23,273 nucleotides of DNA from UBA3871 sp002392265 (GCA_946614255.1 CAMOGS010000016.1:1-23273); one strand, 5' to 3'; positions 13,996 through 22,808 are shown, counted from the first letter of the stretch. Translations and numbers: made by a program. Notes: generated from the sequence alone by a model not told the origin.

Positions 13996-14676
13996 TTACA
14001 TTCTTGCTAAATCCTGGTCGAGCTGGTCGAGGAAGCTATGAATTTTTTGCATCTGCTGGTCACTGCTTGATATGGCCTCGGCACACTCTTTAAGCTCCCT
14101 CGATACAAATGCCGGAATAATGCCGTCTGACTTGTATCTGAGTTTATGCTCAAGGCTGGCCCAGAAGTCCATTGCCATGGTGCGGATTTGTACCTCGACA
14201 GGCAGAGTCTTTACACCCTCAACGAAATAGACCGGCACCTTTACCACCAGGTGAAGGCTGCGATAGCCGTTTGGTTTTGGGTTTTCGATGTAATCCTTTA
14301 TTGTGACCACTTCAATATCCGGCTGCGAGCCCAAAAGCTCCGCAACTGTATAGATATCGTCGATATAGTGACAGATTACCCTGATTCCGGCAATGTCCAT
14401 CATATATTTGGTGAATTTGCAGTCCTCGAGTGGGTAGTTCATCCTGTAACACTTTTCTATAATACTGCCAACGGATTTAACGCGGGCGTTCATAGAGTGG
14501 ATAGGATTATGCTGGTGCGCCAGTTCAAAGTCCTCGTTTAATACCTCGAGCTTTGTACGCACTTCACGAATAGCGCAGTTGTAATCCTTGTAAAGCCGCG
14601 CATATTCACCCCTGACAAATTCCTCTGCTTCGGGGTCGACCTTCATGGCCCGGATTGCCTGAATATCAGAATTCAT
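13996..14676 (-). CDS. relP: Small alarmone synthetase, RelP/YwaC type
   Basis: Single-domain (p)ppGpp synthetase of 226 residues that transfers pyrophosphate from ATP to GDP or GTP; it lacks the hydrolase, TGS and ACT domains of long Rel enzymes. The synthetase fold is clear: HNPIHSMNARVKSVGSIIEK (56-75), the magnesium-binding MMDIAGIRVICHY (D94), KDYIENPKPNGYRSLHLVV (127-145) with the nucleotide-stacking tyrosine, and VEVQIRTMAMDFWASLEHKL (160-179) with its catalytic glutamate. Wording such as AMDFWASLEHK and PKPNGYRSLHL matches B. subtilis YwaC (RelP) better than YjbM (RelQ). The ATG at 14676 has only a weak upstream GGAAA. It lies 53 bases after the YdjI-like gene and its stop overlaps the pepT ribosome binding site. 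In other Firmicutes these enzymes are induced by cell-wall stress. Confidence 0.92.
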   Translation of the reverse strand: MNSDIQAIRAMKVDPEAEEFVRGEYARLYKDYNCAIREVRTKLEVLNEDFELAHQHNPIHSMNARVKSVGSIIEKCYRMNYPLEDCKFTKYMMDIAGIRVICHYIDDIYTVAELLGSQPDIEVVTIKDYIENPKPNGYRSLHLVVKVPVYFVEGVKTLPVEVQIRTMAMDFWASLEHKLRYKSDGIIPAFVSRELKECAEAISSSDQQMQKIHSFLDQLDQDLARM

Positions 14677-14729
14677 ATGTTTTTATTTCCGCATCCTTTC
14701 AATAATTATCAACTATGCAAACTGCATGA

Positions 14730-15935
14730 CTAAGGGCGTGGCTTGCCACACTCTGTGCAGAACTTGCCTGTGTTCTGAGCGCCGCATTCGCAGGTCCAAG
14801 CGCCTGCCGGTGCAGGCATAGGCTTGCCGCACTCTGTGCAGAACTTGCCTGTATTCTGTGCTCCGCAAGCGCATGTCCAGGTATTTGCTGCAGGTGCTGC
14901 AGGAGCTGCTGCCGCCTGCTGCTGAGCTGCCATACCGTAAAGCTGCGAAGCCATTCCGCCGCCTGCGTTCTGAGCCATACCCATGCCCATGAATGCGCCC
15001 ATAGCGCCCATGCCGCCTTCGTTGTTTGCGGCATCCTTCATAGCCTGACCCATTGACTGAACCGTATAAGCCGCTCCCATGGAAGGATCTCTGAAAGCTC
15101 CTGCCATCTGAACGTCCTTGATTCTTGCTTCGTCTTCTTCGTTTGCCTTTACGCTGCTTACACCAAAGGAGAAGATTTCGATACCTCTCTTTTCCTTCCA
15201 GTCTGCGGAAAGAACTTCATTGAGTGCCTTTCCGATGTCGCTTGCGTGGCCCGGAAGTGCGGAGTATCTGATGCCCATTTCGGAAATCTTTGCAAAAGCT
15301 TCCTGAAGGTGAGTCAGTACTTCGCTCTTTAACTGGCTGTCGATTTCAGATCTTCTGAACTCGTCTGTTACATTACCGCATACGTTTGTGTAGAAAAGAA
15401 GCGGGTCTGTAATCTTGTATGAATATTCACCAAAGCATGTGATGGCAATATCGATATCGAGGCCTACGTTCTTGTCAACTACTCTGTAAGGAACAGCATT
15501 AGGTGTGCCGTACTTGTTCCCCATGATTTCCTTTGTGTTGAAATAGTAAACTCTCTGGTCAACGCCTGTGTCGCCGCCCATAGTGAAACGCTTTCCGATG
15601 TTAGCAAATGTTGCCTTGATGCTGTCGCCGAGATCTCCTGTGAAGATTGACGGTGCAACTGTATTATCATAAGTAAATTCGCCCGGTTCTGCGCATACTT
15701 CAACAATCTTTCCCTGCTCAACAATGATCATGCACTGCCCGTCAGCTACTGCAATACCACTGCCGTTTGTGATGATGTTGTCTTCGCCCTTTGTATTAGA
15801 TGTGCGCTTGCCCTGCTTTTTCTGACCCTTTACCATGAGGGTGTCTTTATCCATTGCTTCACAATAGAAAAATTCCTTCCACTGATCTGCCAGGTTTCCG
15901 CCTGCTGCTCCAACGATTGATTTAATAAGTCCCAT
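14730..15935 (-). CDS. SPFH-domain protein with two C-terminal zinc ribbons (YdjI-like)
   Basis: 401-residue cytoplasmic protein of the YdjI/virion-core-like branch of the SPFH superfamily. The N-terminal MGLIKSIVGAAGG leads into the SPFH domain (about 30-275: DNIITNGSGIAVADGQCMII, VDKNVGLDIDIAITCFGEYSY). A glycine/methionine/alanine-rich linker follows (about 300-350). The C-terminus holds two nearly identical ribbons, WTCACGAQNTGKFCTECGKP and WTCECGAQNTGKFCTECGKP, each with four cysteines. There is no membrane segment, so membrane contact must be through partners. The ATG at 15935 has AAAGGAAG upstream. It lies 81 bases after the TPM gene. In B. subtilis the homologue is encoded in ydjFGHI beside the PspA homologue YdjF and helps place it at the membrane; no PspA gene is present here. 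Confidence 0.9.
   Translation of the reverse strand: MGLIKSIVGAAGGNLADQWKEFFYCEAMDKDTLMVKGQKKQGKRTSNTKGEDNIITNGSGIAVADGQCMIIVEQGKIVEVCAEPGEFTYDNTVAPSIFTGDLGDSIKATFANIGKRFTMGGDTGVDQRVYYFNTKEIMGNKYGTPNAVPYRVVDKNVGLDIDIAITCFGEYSYKITDPLLFYTNVCGNVTDEFRRSEIDSQLKSEVLTHLQEAFAKISEMGIRYSALPGHASDIGKALNEVLSADWKEKRGIEIFSFGVSSVKANEEDEARIKDVQMAGAFRDPSMGAAYTVQSMGQAMKDAANNEGGMGAMGAFMGMGMAQNAGGGMASQLYGMAAQQQAAAAPAAPAANTWTCACGAQNTGKFCTECGKPMPAPAGAWTCECGAQNTGKFCTECGKPRP
14740..14879. repeat. Tandem 81-bp repeat encoding the two zinc ribbons
   Basis: Segments 14740-14798 and 14821-14879 are 59-bp direct copies with a period of 81 bp (27 codons). The block ACTCTGTGCAGAACTTGCCT is identical in both. The strong match at the DNA level, including silent positions, points to a fairly recent in-frame duplication or gene conversion. 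Confidence 0.85.
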
Positions 15936-16016
15936 AATTTCTTCCTTTCCATTTTTTAATAGAACCTTAATAACTTGTTAATATATCGCAAAACCGAAAA
16001 AACGGTTCATACGCCT

Positions 16017-16916
16017 TTAAAAGCTGCGTCCGCCGCCGCCGTGGCTCCTGCCCGACGAGGATATATGGCCGCCATGGCCTCCACCGCCGCCGCTGCTGCT
16101 TTCCCTCTTTGTCTTTGAGACATTGCTGTAGAGGAATTTATCGCGCCTGTCTCTGACTTTGAATGTACCGGATACCAGATATTCACCTGCTTCACCGGCT
16201 ATGACGCCTGTGCGCATTTTACTTCTCATACCGTGGATAAAGAGACACGCCAGACCTATGCCGCAGGCCAGAGACAGTACGGCCCAAATTATCATTACAA
16301 CATAATTAACATCTTCACCGTAATCATCATCAGGGTTTCCGCTCTGATAATCAGAGCCTGATGTATATCTGTCTATTTCCTCCTGATTCCAGACATGTCC
16401 GCCCTCATATAATCCGTCATAGAGGAATGTGTCTGTGAGAGTGAGATAGAGTCTTACCGCTTCCGCATAGGCTCCCGCGCGCAGGTCATCAATCAGATAA
16501 CCCTCTATTATATCCATGTCGCGGTTGTAATAAAGGTCGTAAGCCCCTCCGCAGGTACTGATCCACATACCGCGGCAGTCAGGATCCATGCATATCAAAA
16601 GCATTACGCCATCGTGGTTTTCACCATATCCGTAGCCTTCATAGTCAAATGCGTCATCTGCATAGTCCATATGGCTCTTTCCTTCGCAGTCATCGACTAT
16701 CCATACAACGACATCAATGCCGTAGGTATCTGCTATAGACACCGCCATTTCATTGAGCTCGTTTTGCTCCTCTGTTGTCAGATATTCGCTTTGCTGATAT
16801 ACTCTCCAAATGTTTTCATCAGCTACCGTATCTCCCGGCATCGCATATACGGAATTTGCCGCTCCCGTAAAGACTATGCAAAAGGTAACGGCGATAATCA
16901 TGAAAATCTTTTTCAT
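16017..16916 (-). CDS. TPM-domain membrane protein (YdjH/YgcG-like)
   Basis: 299-residue exported membrane protein. A signal peptide (MKKIFMIIAVTFCIVFTG to VYA, about 1-25) is followed by a TPM domain (about 35-170), with ELNEMAVSIADTYGIDVVVW, the conserved GYGENHDGVMLLICM (95-110) and WISTCGGAYD. A transmembrane helix lies at about 205-229. The cytoplasmic tail is basic and ends in a glycine/serine/histidine-rich stretch ending GGGGRSF, typical of this family (YgcG proteins). I chose the ATG at 16916 because AAAGGTGG is correctly placed; a GTG at 16928 would add four residues. It starts 18 bases after the YdjG-like gene. The biochemical role of these TPM proteins is unsettled (a phosphatase activity is reported for some plant members). 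Confidence 0.9.
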   Translation of the reverse strand: MKKIFMIIAVTFCIVFTGAANSVYAMPGDTVADENIWRVYQQSEYLTTEEQNELNEMAVSIADTYGIDVVVWIVDDCEGKSHMDYADDAFDYEGYGYGENHDGVMLLICMDPDCRGMWISTCGGAYDLYYNRDMDIIEGYLIDDLRAGAYAEAVRLYLTLTDTFLYDGLYEGGHVWNQEEIDRYTSGSDYQSGNPDDDYGEDVNYVVMIIWAVLSLACGIGLACLFIHGMRSKMRTGVIAGEAGEYLVSGTFKVRDRRDKFLYSNVSKTKRESSSGGGGGHGGHISSSGRSHGGGGRSF

Positions 16917-16934
16917 AGTTTCACCCACCTTTTC

Positions 16935-18014
16935 CTATAATAGCAGAACTGCTGCAACTGCCAAAATGATACTCGAAACAAAAGTCCCCCCGGCTGTAAA
17001 TGCCAGGAAATAAAGCGCCTGCTTTACTTTTGAAATCGGGAGATTCCCGACTATTTTTCCGGTCTGACCGTTAACTGCGTAATGGTAATCCTTGCCGCCA
17101 TAAGCACTGTGAATCAGATATACCGGCAGCAGGGCATATTTTACCGATGTGTCAAGCATCTTTAAACTGCCGCCCTTTTCCGTCAGCGAGTCGTACTGCG
17201 TAGCTGTCTTTGAAAATTCATCTGAAACGCTCTGCCTGATTCTGCGGGTTGCCCGCGGCAGGCTGTCTTTAACACCCTCATCGAATCGGTCTGCCAGGAA
17301 TCCTGAAAAATACGCCGGATTAAAATCAATCAGCTTGCTGTAGTCGTACGGCTCAATCGAATCCATCAGAGCATTATCCATCTTTACGCTGCCGTCGACA
17401 GGTACCTTTGAAAAGCGCATTGAGCCTTCGCGGTAGACATCATAATACTTGGTTTCCACATAATCATATTTTTTGTCACTCCAGGAGCGTGTCTTTGTGC
17501 CGTGGTACTGCATATATCCGTCCGCAAGCGTATCAAACAGCCAGAAAGGCACGTAGATACCCTGGATTTCCATAATTTTGCTCTCATCCAGGAAATTGCC
17601 CGGGAGCAAATGCTTGCCCTTGTAAAAACCTTTTACGATTTCCAAAAGCTCTTTATGATCCACTGTGAATGGTATGATTGCATTCGGCTTTAAGGCTCCC
17701 TTTAATTCAGGCTCCATCACAAGCACATTATCGCAATAAGGGCATTTGCTCGCAACCGTAGTCATGTCCGTCACGATTTCCGCACCGCAATTGCTGCACT
17801 TGTAGGTTTTCGTATTATCTATTGTCTCTCTGTCGCCCTCTTTGAAATCCGACCAGTCAAAGTTCGCATCTTTGTCGCCTTTTTCCTCAATTTCAAAGGC
17901 ATCCGGACTGTATTTGCTGTCGCAGTGGTCGCAGACGAGTATTTCCTGCTCGGCATCCCATCTTAATGGTGCGCCGCAGGCTTTACATTTGTATGAATTA
18001 GTTATATCTGACAT
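16935..18014 (-). CDS. Zinc-ribbon membrane protein (YdjG-like)
   Basis: 359-residue protein with two TFIIB-type zinc ribbons at the N-terminus: C10/C13 with C28/C31 (YKCKACGAPLRW, CDHCDSKY) and C73/C76 with C91/C94 (YKCSNCGAEI, CPYCDNVLV). A long soluble region follows, with IPFWLFD-like and YYDVYREGSMRF segments of the YdjG family. The C-terminus has one or two hydrophobic stretches (about 325-359, YFLAFTAGG and SIILAVAAVLLL). I start at the ATG at 18014, which has AGAGG five bases upstream and is followed directly by the first zinc ribbon; an in-frame ATG at 18098 would add 28 residues that run across the promoter. First gene of the operon with the TPM and SPFH genes. Confidence 0.88.
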   Translation of the reverse strand: MSDITNSYKCKACGAPLRWDAEQEILVCDHCDSKYSPDAFEIEEKGDKDANFDWSDFKEGDRETIDNTKTYKCSNCGAEIVTDMTTVASKCPYCDNVLVMEPELKGALKPNAIIPFTVDHKELLEIVKGFYKGKHLLPGNFLDESKIMEIQGIYVPFWLFDTLADGYMQYHGTKTRSWSDKKYDYVETKYYDVYREGSMRFSKVPVDGSVKMDNALMDSIEPYDYSKLIDFNPAYFSGFLADRFDEGVKDSLPRATRRIRQSVSDEFSKTATQYDSLTEKGGSLKMLDTSVKYALLPVYLIHSAYGGKDYHYAVNGQTGKIVGNLPISKVKQALYFLAFTAGGTFVSSIILAVAAVLLL

Positions 18015-18080
18015 TTTGTCCTCTAATTGGTTTTTTATTGTATTTCTGTGCTCCTTTCGGGGACACAACCATACTTTTTC

Positions 18081-18109
18081 ATAATACCGCAAAAGCAAAT
18101 AACCGTCAA
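18081..18109 (-). promoter_or_regulatory. Sigma-A promoter of the ydjG-like operon, with dyad over -35
   Basis: Minus strand TTGACG (18109-18104), a 17-base spacer and TATTAT (18086-18081); each hexamer matches five of six. The -35 is one arm of the inverted repeat CGTCAA-N4-TTGACG (18104-18119), which ends next to the stop codon of the upstream gene. The dyad may be an operator. Confidence 0.75.
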
Positions 18110-18119
18110 GAATTTGACG

Positions 18120-20657
18120 CTACAGCATTATGTCGCTTTCGCGCTTGCTTTCTCTAACCTTTTCAATCAATCCGTGCATCGGTTTGTGAAGGAGGAGGCA
18201 GACAATTGCCGTGCAAATTGCAAATAGCAGGACTATCCCCAGACTTTCAAAATATGTGCTGCCGTACATGCCGCCGATGCATTCGCGCATAGCGTTTATG
18301 GCATATTTGAAAGGCATAAGCGGGTTGAGCGCCTGGAATACAGGCGGCAGCACCTCCACAGGGAATGTGCCCCCGGAGCCTCCGACCTGAAGAACCATGA
18401 CGATTACACAGATTCCAAGCCCCACGCTCTCGAATGTAAATACCAATGAGTACTCAATCAGCGTAAAGGCTGCGCCGATGACCAAAGCAGCCAGAACAAA
18501 GCCCGCCGGATGCAGACAGTCAATTCCCACATAGAGAATCTGGCCAAGCGATACCAGCAGCGCCTGAACGAGCCCGATTACGAGGAATACCCTGTAGCGC
18601 GCCAGAAACCTTGCATAGGTTTTCACATTTCCAAGCTCTTTTCTCCGCTTTACATCCACCTGTATCATGATTGTCATGAGGAGAGCTGCAATCCACTGGG
18701 AAAGCGTCGTGTAGAAAGGCGCCATTTGCGAGCCGAAGTTTTCTATGTTAAAGAGCCTTGAGCTTTCCATTTTAATCGGAGCTGCCATATTTTCGGCAAT
18801 AACCACCGGGTCGTTTTCCATCAGCCTGTCAATGTCACTCCTTAGCTCGCTGTCTGCGAATTTTTCAAGGAGCGCTGAGAAATTTCGTATACCGCGCCTC
18901 AGCGAATTGACGGTATCCGCGGTGCCCGAAAGGCCTCCCTCAAAAGAGCTAAGTGCCAGCGATGATTTGTCGAGTGCCTGCCCTATCAGAGCCAGATCGC
19001 CGTAGGCACTCGAAAGGTACCCGCGGGTAGCATCAATGCTCTCTCCGGCATCCTTTGCCGCATCGTTTAATTTCGCATCGGCTTTGTTTATATCGCGCTC
19101 TGCCTCGCGCAGATCGCTTTGGGCGGTACCGATATCCGAAATTACTTCATCCATGTATGCGAAAACCAGCTTTTGGTTTGATAGGTCGGCTGCCTGCAGC
19201 TTTGTTATCGCTGCGGAAATGTCGGCAAGGTCCTTTGAAACGGCAGCGAGCTTTTCAGCCTCTGCGGTAAGTCCCATGTCAGCAAGGCTTGCAGAGGTTC
19301 CTTCTGCCGCAACCTGCATCTGATTGACAGTTTCCCTGCGGACTTTAAGGTCCTCCTGCACATAACTGCCTGCCTTTGTCATATCGTTTTTTGCCGATTG
19401 CAGTTCCTTTTCGGTCTGATCCAGGTTTGACGACATTGCAGCCGTCATATCTGTGAGAGTGCGCGCCAGAGCCGATTTTTCCGGCTTTTCCGAAAGGTCG
19501 CCGCTCACCGTGCCGAGATAATCATTTGTATCCGCTGCCACTTCCTGTGAGCTTGCTACAAAATCCCGTGATGCGGAGAGCAGGTTTTCGGTGGCATTTG
19601 AAATGTCCGACGCCGCATTTATAACCCTTGCGCTGCTTTCAAGATCCGCATCAAGCTCTGAAAGAACAATGTTTATGTCGCTTAATGTGTTTTGCGGATC
19701 AAGGCCCAGCGCTGCCGATGCCGAGGCAATCTCCGTCACGTATTTCCCAAGTGTATCCACAAATGCCGCATCGACCTTTTCCTTCAGAACGCCCTTTACC
19801 TTGCTCGTGATTTTCGGTGCAATGGCATTCGTTTTCTCATTTTCATAGAAATGCAGCTGCGGATGCTTTAATTCTCCGCCTGCGATTCCGATAATGCTCC
19901 TGCTGAAATCCTCGGGAATAATTACTGCTGCATAGCAGTCGCCGGCGTAAACGCTTTCTATTGCCGTTTCCGCGTCATCCACAAATGTCCAGCCGATATC
20001 ATCGTTTGCCTTCAACGCCTCTATGACCTTGTCGCCGATATTTATCGAAAGTCCCAGAGCCTCCGCTCCCTCGTCCGAGCTTGCCACCGCAACGGAAATC
20101 CCCGCAGTTGCTTCGCTGCTGAAAGGATTCCAGTTGGAGAATGTATTAAACCATGCAAAAAGACAAGGTATTACGCAAAGCCCGACTATTATTACAATTG
20201 TTACAGCGCTTGATGTCAGCTGTTTGAAATCGTTATCGGTTATCTTCCCGATTTTTTCCGCTGATGAGGAGGTAGACGCGATTTTATCGCGTACACGTTC
20301 GCGGACCTCGCGGGCGGCCTCGGCCGCCGCGGCGGCAGCTGCCGCTGCCGGGCTGTCCGATTCGGACAGCAGTCCGCGCTCGCCGAGCAGATCGTCAAAC
20401 TCCGGCTCGCTGTCGGTCATTTCGGCCAGCTTCTTTTGAATCGTGCTGTCCATGTACTCGACGCTGATGAGATATGCAGAAAGTGCAAACATCAGAGCAA
20501 CCCAGATCAGTAAAAATACTATTTTATCACTGTCCGTCATCCAGCGGATGAATCCGAGAGCTACGGGCAGCACAAAGAACATAATCAGCCCTATGCGTAT
20601 GCGCTTTTTATTCCTTTCGTGGATTTGCTGTGCGTAATCAATCATTTTGTTATTCAT
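18120..20657 (-). CDS. YhgE/Pip-family membrane protein with extra N-terminal two-helix domain
   Basis: 845-residue protein of the YhgE/Pip/EsaA family: one N-terminal helix, a large extracytoplasmic coiled-coil region and an ABC-2-like C-terminal membrane domain. Here the family core begins only at about residue 150 (AVTIVIIVGLCVIPCLFAWF, then WNPF). Before it sit two additional helices (about 21-39 and 45-65), an acidic linker and nine alanines in a row (104-112) leading into a charged helix. The outer region (190-620) is rich in heptads and Ala/Ser/Asp. The C-terminal domain has about five helices with SQMAPFYTTLSQWIAALL and QVGGSGGTFPVEVLP. The ATG at 20657 has GGAGG seven bases upstream and shares one base with the previous stop (TGATG); a GTG at 20660 is possible. 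Relatives include a phage receptor and type VII secretion component; the function here is unknown. Confidence 0.9.
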   Translation of the reverse strand: MNNKMIDYAQQIHERNKKRIRIGLIMFFVLPVALGFIRWMTDSDKIVFLLIWVALMFALSAYLISVEYMDSTIQKKLAEMTDSEPEFDDLLGERGLLSESDSPAAAAAAAAAEAAREVRERVRDKIASTSSSAEKIGKITDNDFKQLTSSAVTIVIIVGLCVIPCLFAWFNTFSNWNPFSSEATAGISVAVASSDEGAEALGLSINIGDKVIEALKANDDIGWTFVDDAETAIESVYAGDCYAAVIIPEDFSRSIIGIAGGELKHPQLHFYENEKTNAIAPKITSKVKGVLKEKVDAAFVDTLGKYVTEIASASAALGLDPQNTLSDINIVLSELDADLESSARVINAASDISNATENLLSASRDFVASSQEVAADTNDYLGTVSGDLSEKPEKSALARTLTDMTAAMSSNLDQTEKELQSAKNDMTKAGSYVQEDLKVRRETVNQMQVAAEGTSASLADMGLTAEAEKLAAVSKDLADISAAITKLQAADLSNQKLVFAYMDEVISDIGTAQSDLREAERDINKADAKLNDAAKDAGESIDATRGYLSSAYGDLALIGQALDKSSLALSSFEGGLSGTADTVNSLRRGIRNFSALLEKFADSELRSDIDRLMENDPVVIAENMAAPIKMESSRLFNIENFGSQMAPFYTTLSQWIAALLMTIMIQVDVKRRKELGNVKTYARFLARYRVFLVIGLVQALLVSLGQILYVGIDCLHPAGFVLAALVIGAAFTLIEYSLVFTFESVGLGICVIVMVLQVGGSGGTFPVEVLPPVFQALNPLMPFKYAINAMRECIGGMYGSTYFESLGIVLLFAICTAIVCLLLHKPMHGLIEKVRESKRESDIML

Positions 20658-22747
20658 CACAGCACCTCCGTTTCGTTCATTTTATGGTGCACAAAGGATT
20701 TCACCCCGACAAAAGGCTTTCTGACGAGCAAGCCTATTAAAACTGCGCACACGAAAAATACCGAAAGCTGCGCCAGATAGATTGCGTAATCCGAACCGTA
20801 CATGCCGAACATTGCCTCGCGCATCGCATCGATTGCATAAGGGAACGGGAAGAACTTGAATATCTTCGCATAGATTCCCGGTAATATTTCTATAGGATAG
20901 GTTCCGCTCGAACCCGAAATCTGCAGCATCATTACGACTATTACAACAGCCTTTCCGATGTCTCCGAAGGCCAGTGCCAGGGCGTAAATCAGCATCACGA
21001 ATATCATGTCGGTTATCGCTGCCGAGAGCCAGAAAAGCCAAGGGTGCAGAGGCTCTACATGCAGCAGGAATATATCCCCGGCCACTACGACCGCGGTCTG
21101 TATCTGCCCTATCAGGAAAAAAATCAGATAGCGCCCGAAAAAGCACTGTGCTTCGGTCGCGCCCGGATACCTTTTACGCTTTACGTTTGTGCTCAGGAGT
21201 GTCACCAGCATTACGGCACCTACCCAGAGGGCGATCGTCGTGTAGAAAGGCGCCATCGCCGCACCGTAGGAAGCGGGCTTGTAAAGCTCCTCGGCCTCTA
21301 CCTGCACCAGATCGGTTATATACTCGCTGTACTTTGCTGCACTCTCCTCCGAGATGTCGCCCGGCAAAGCATCGCCACTCGCCCTTTGCAGCGCCCAAAC
21401 CTTTTTTATCGCATCATCAAGCCCCGCCGAAACAGCAGCAAGTGTACCGCCAAGCTCCGTAAGGGCCTTTTCCGACTCGCTCTTTAGTACCTCGCTCTCC
21501 GCCATAACCTTGTCCAAGTCGTCGAGCGCAGTACCTGCCGTATCCATTAAAGGCTTTGCCCTCTCAAGAGAGTCCTCAAAAGAGGTTATTATGCTTTCGG
21601 TCTCCGGCCTTACCTCGTTTTTCATCATACTCTGCGTATGCGAAAGATCGCCCGCAATTCCCGAAAGGACGTCCGGAGAGCTCGGAACAGTCTCGGTCAG
21701 GTTCTTTATATGCTTCATCGTCACTATCATGGCATCGATGTGAGCAAGCACCGAATCAGCTGTCTCATTTCCCTCGTCCTGCGGAATCATTGCGCGAAGC
21801 CCCGTGAGCTCCTTTATCGCGGTATCCGCCTTTGCGTTTGCTTCCTTTACAAGCTTCTTTTTCTCCTCTTCGCTGACAGGTCCCTGCAAATGGTCTATTG
21901 TGTAGCCGAGGTCATCTATGGAATCCTCCACAGCCACTGATTTTTTATCCAGCTTCCGCGAGATATCGCGCAGCGTTACCTGCGCCTCGGTAATATTCGC
22001 ATCGGCCTTTTCTATGTCCTCCCTCGCCTGCGCTCTTCCCGAAGAGAGATTCTCGCGGGAATTTGAAGCCGACTCTCCCAGAGGCTGTCCGCCTTCAATC
22101 ATCTGCCCTATGGCTGCGGAGTAGCTGTCAAGCGCCGTCTGTGCGCTGCGCAGCCCGCTTGCAGCACGGCTTGCGGCATCGTCAGTGTCGATGTCCGCCA
22201 TCAGCTCCTGCACATCAGCGAAATATTTGGTCATCATCAGCTTCACTAAATCGGAATTGATGTCGCGCAGCATGTTGTCGGCTGCAGTGTCGGTGATTTT
22301 GGGCGCAATGCCGTTCTTCTTGATGTTGCAGCAGTAAGTAATGCGCGGCTTCGCGTCGCCTATTGCTTCCTCGTAGTGGTTCATGGCGTATGTAAAGCCG
22401 TCCTCGAATATGATGGCAGCATAGTACTTGCCCGAGCTTACGCCGTCTATGGCTTGCTCGGCGCTGTCCACCGGAATGTAGTGAATGCTCTCGCTGCCGG
22501 CAAACTCTGCGATTGCCTCTGCCGCCGCATCGATGTGTGTGCCGTCAGGCCCCTCGATTCCGAGATCGCGGCTTGCCAGTGCCACAGGCACATTCCCCGT
22601 ATTCACATACGGGTTCCACGTCGCATATATGTTTATCCACGCGTAAAGAGACGGCAGAACTCCTACCGCCAAAGCGATGACCAGCACGAAAAAATGCTTT
22701 ACTATCGCGTTTATGTCGTTTTTGAAGATGCTGAGTATTGTCCGCAA
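20657..22747 (-). CDS. YhgE/Pip-family membrane protein, TTG start
   Basis: 696-residue protein with the standard YhgE/Pip layout: MRTILSIFKNDINAIVKH, first helix at about 18-37 (FFVLVIALAVGVLPSLYAWI), WNPY, then an outer domain with long helical stretches (about 45-480), and a C-terminal membrane domain of about five helices with AAMAPFYTTIALWVGAVML and QISGSSGTYPIEILP. The start codon is TTG, with GAGGT eight bases upstream. No ATG occurs before residue 110, and the N-terminal pattern fits the family, so TTG is well supported. It overlaps the next YhgE-like gene by one base, so the two products are probably made in similar amounts and may work together. No TetR-type regulator, a frequent neighbour of such genes, is present. 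Confidence 0.92.
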   Translation of the reverse strand: MRTILSIFKNDINAIVKHFFVLVIALAVGVLPSLYAWINIYATWNPYVNTGNVPVALASRDLGIEGPDGTHIDAAAEAIAEFAGSESIHYIPVDSAEQAIDGVSSGKYYAAIIFEDGFTYAMNHYEEAIGDAKPRITYCCNIKKNGIAPKITDTAADNMLRDINSDLVKLMMTKYFADVQELMADIDTDDAASRAASGLRSAQTALDSYSAAIGQMIEGGQPLGESASNSRENLSSGRAQAREDIEKADANITEAQVTLRDISRKLDKKSVAVEDSIDDLGYTIDHLQGPVSEEEKKKLVKEANAKADTAIKELTGLRAMIPQDEGNETADSVLAHIDAMIVTMKHIKNLTETVPSSPDVLSGIAGDLSHTQSMMKNEVRPETESIITSFEDSLERAKPLMDTAGTALDDLDKVMAESEVLKSESEKALTELGGTLAAVSAGLDDAIKKVWALQRASGDALPGDISEESAAKYSEYITDLVQVEAEELYKPASYGAAMAPFYTTIALWVGAVMLVTLLSTNVKRKRYPGATEAQCFFGRYLIFFLIGQIQTAVVVAGDIFLLHVEPLHPWLFWLSAAITDMIFVMLIYALALAFGDIGKAVVIVVMMLQISGSSGTYPIEILPGIYAKIFKFFPFPYAIDAMREAMFGMYGSDYAIYLAQLSVFFVCAVLIGLLVRKPFVGVKSFVHHKMNETEVL

Positions 22748-22808
22748 GTCTGTTACCTCGTCACAAAGTCATATTTTTCAAGGGTTAGTACTGTTTACCC
22801 GACTTATA

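Noticed and set aside
14699..15034. Repetitive minus-strand frame of 111 codons overlapping the YdjI-like C-terminus
   Set aside because: It is the second frame of the zinc-ribbon repeat and its repetition follows from that duplication.
20322..20348. Microsatellite expansion in the poly-alanine codons
   Set aside because: The nine alanine codons are mixed (GCA, GCG, GCT, GCC), so simple triplet slippage is unlikely.
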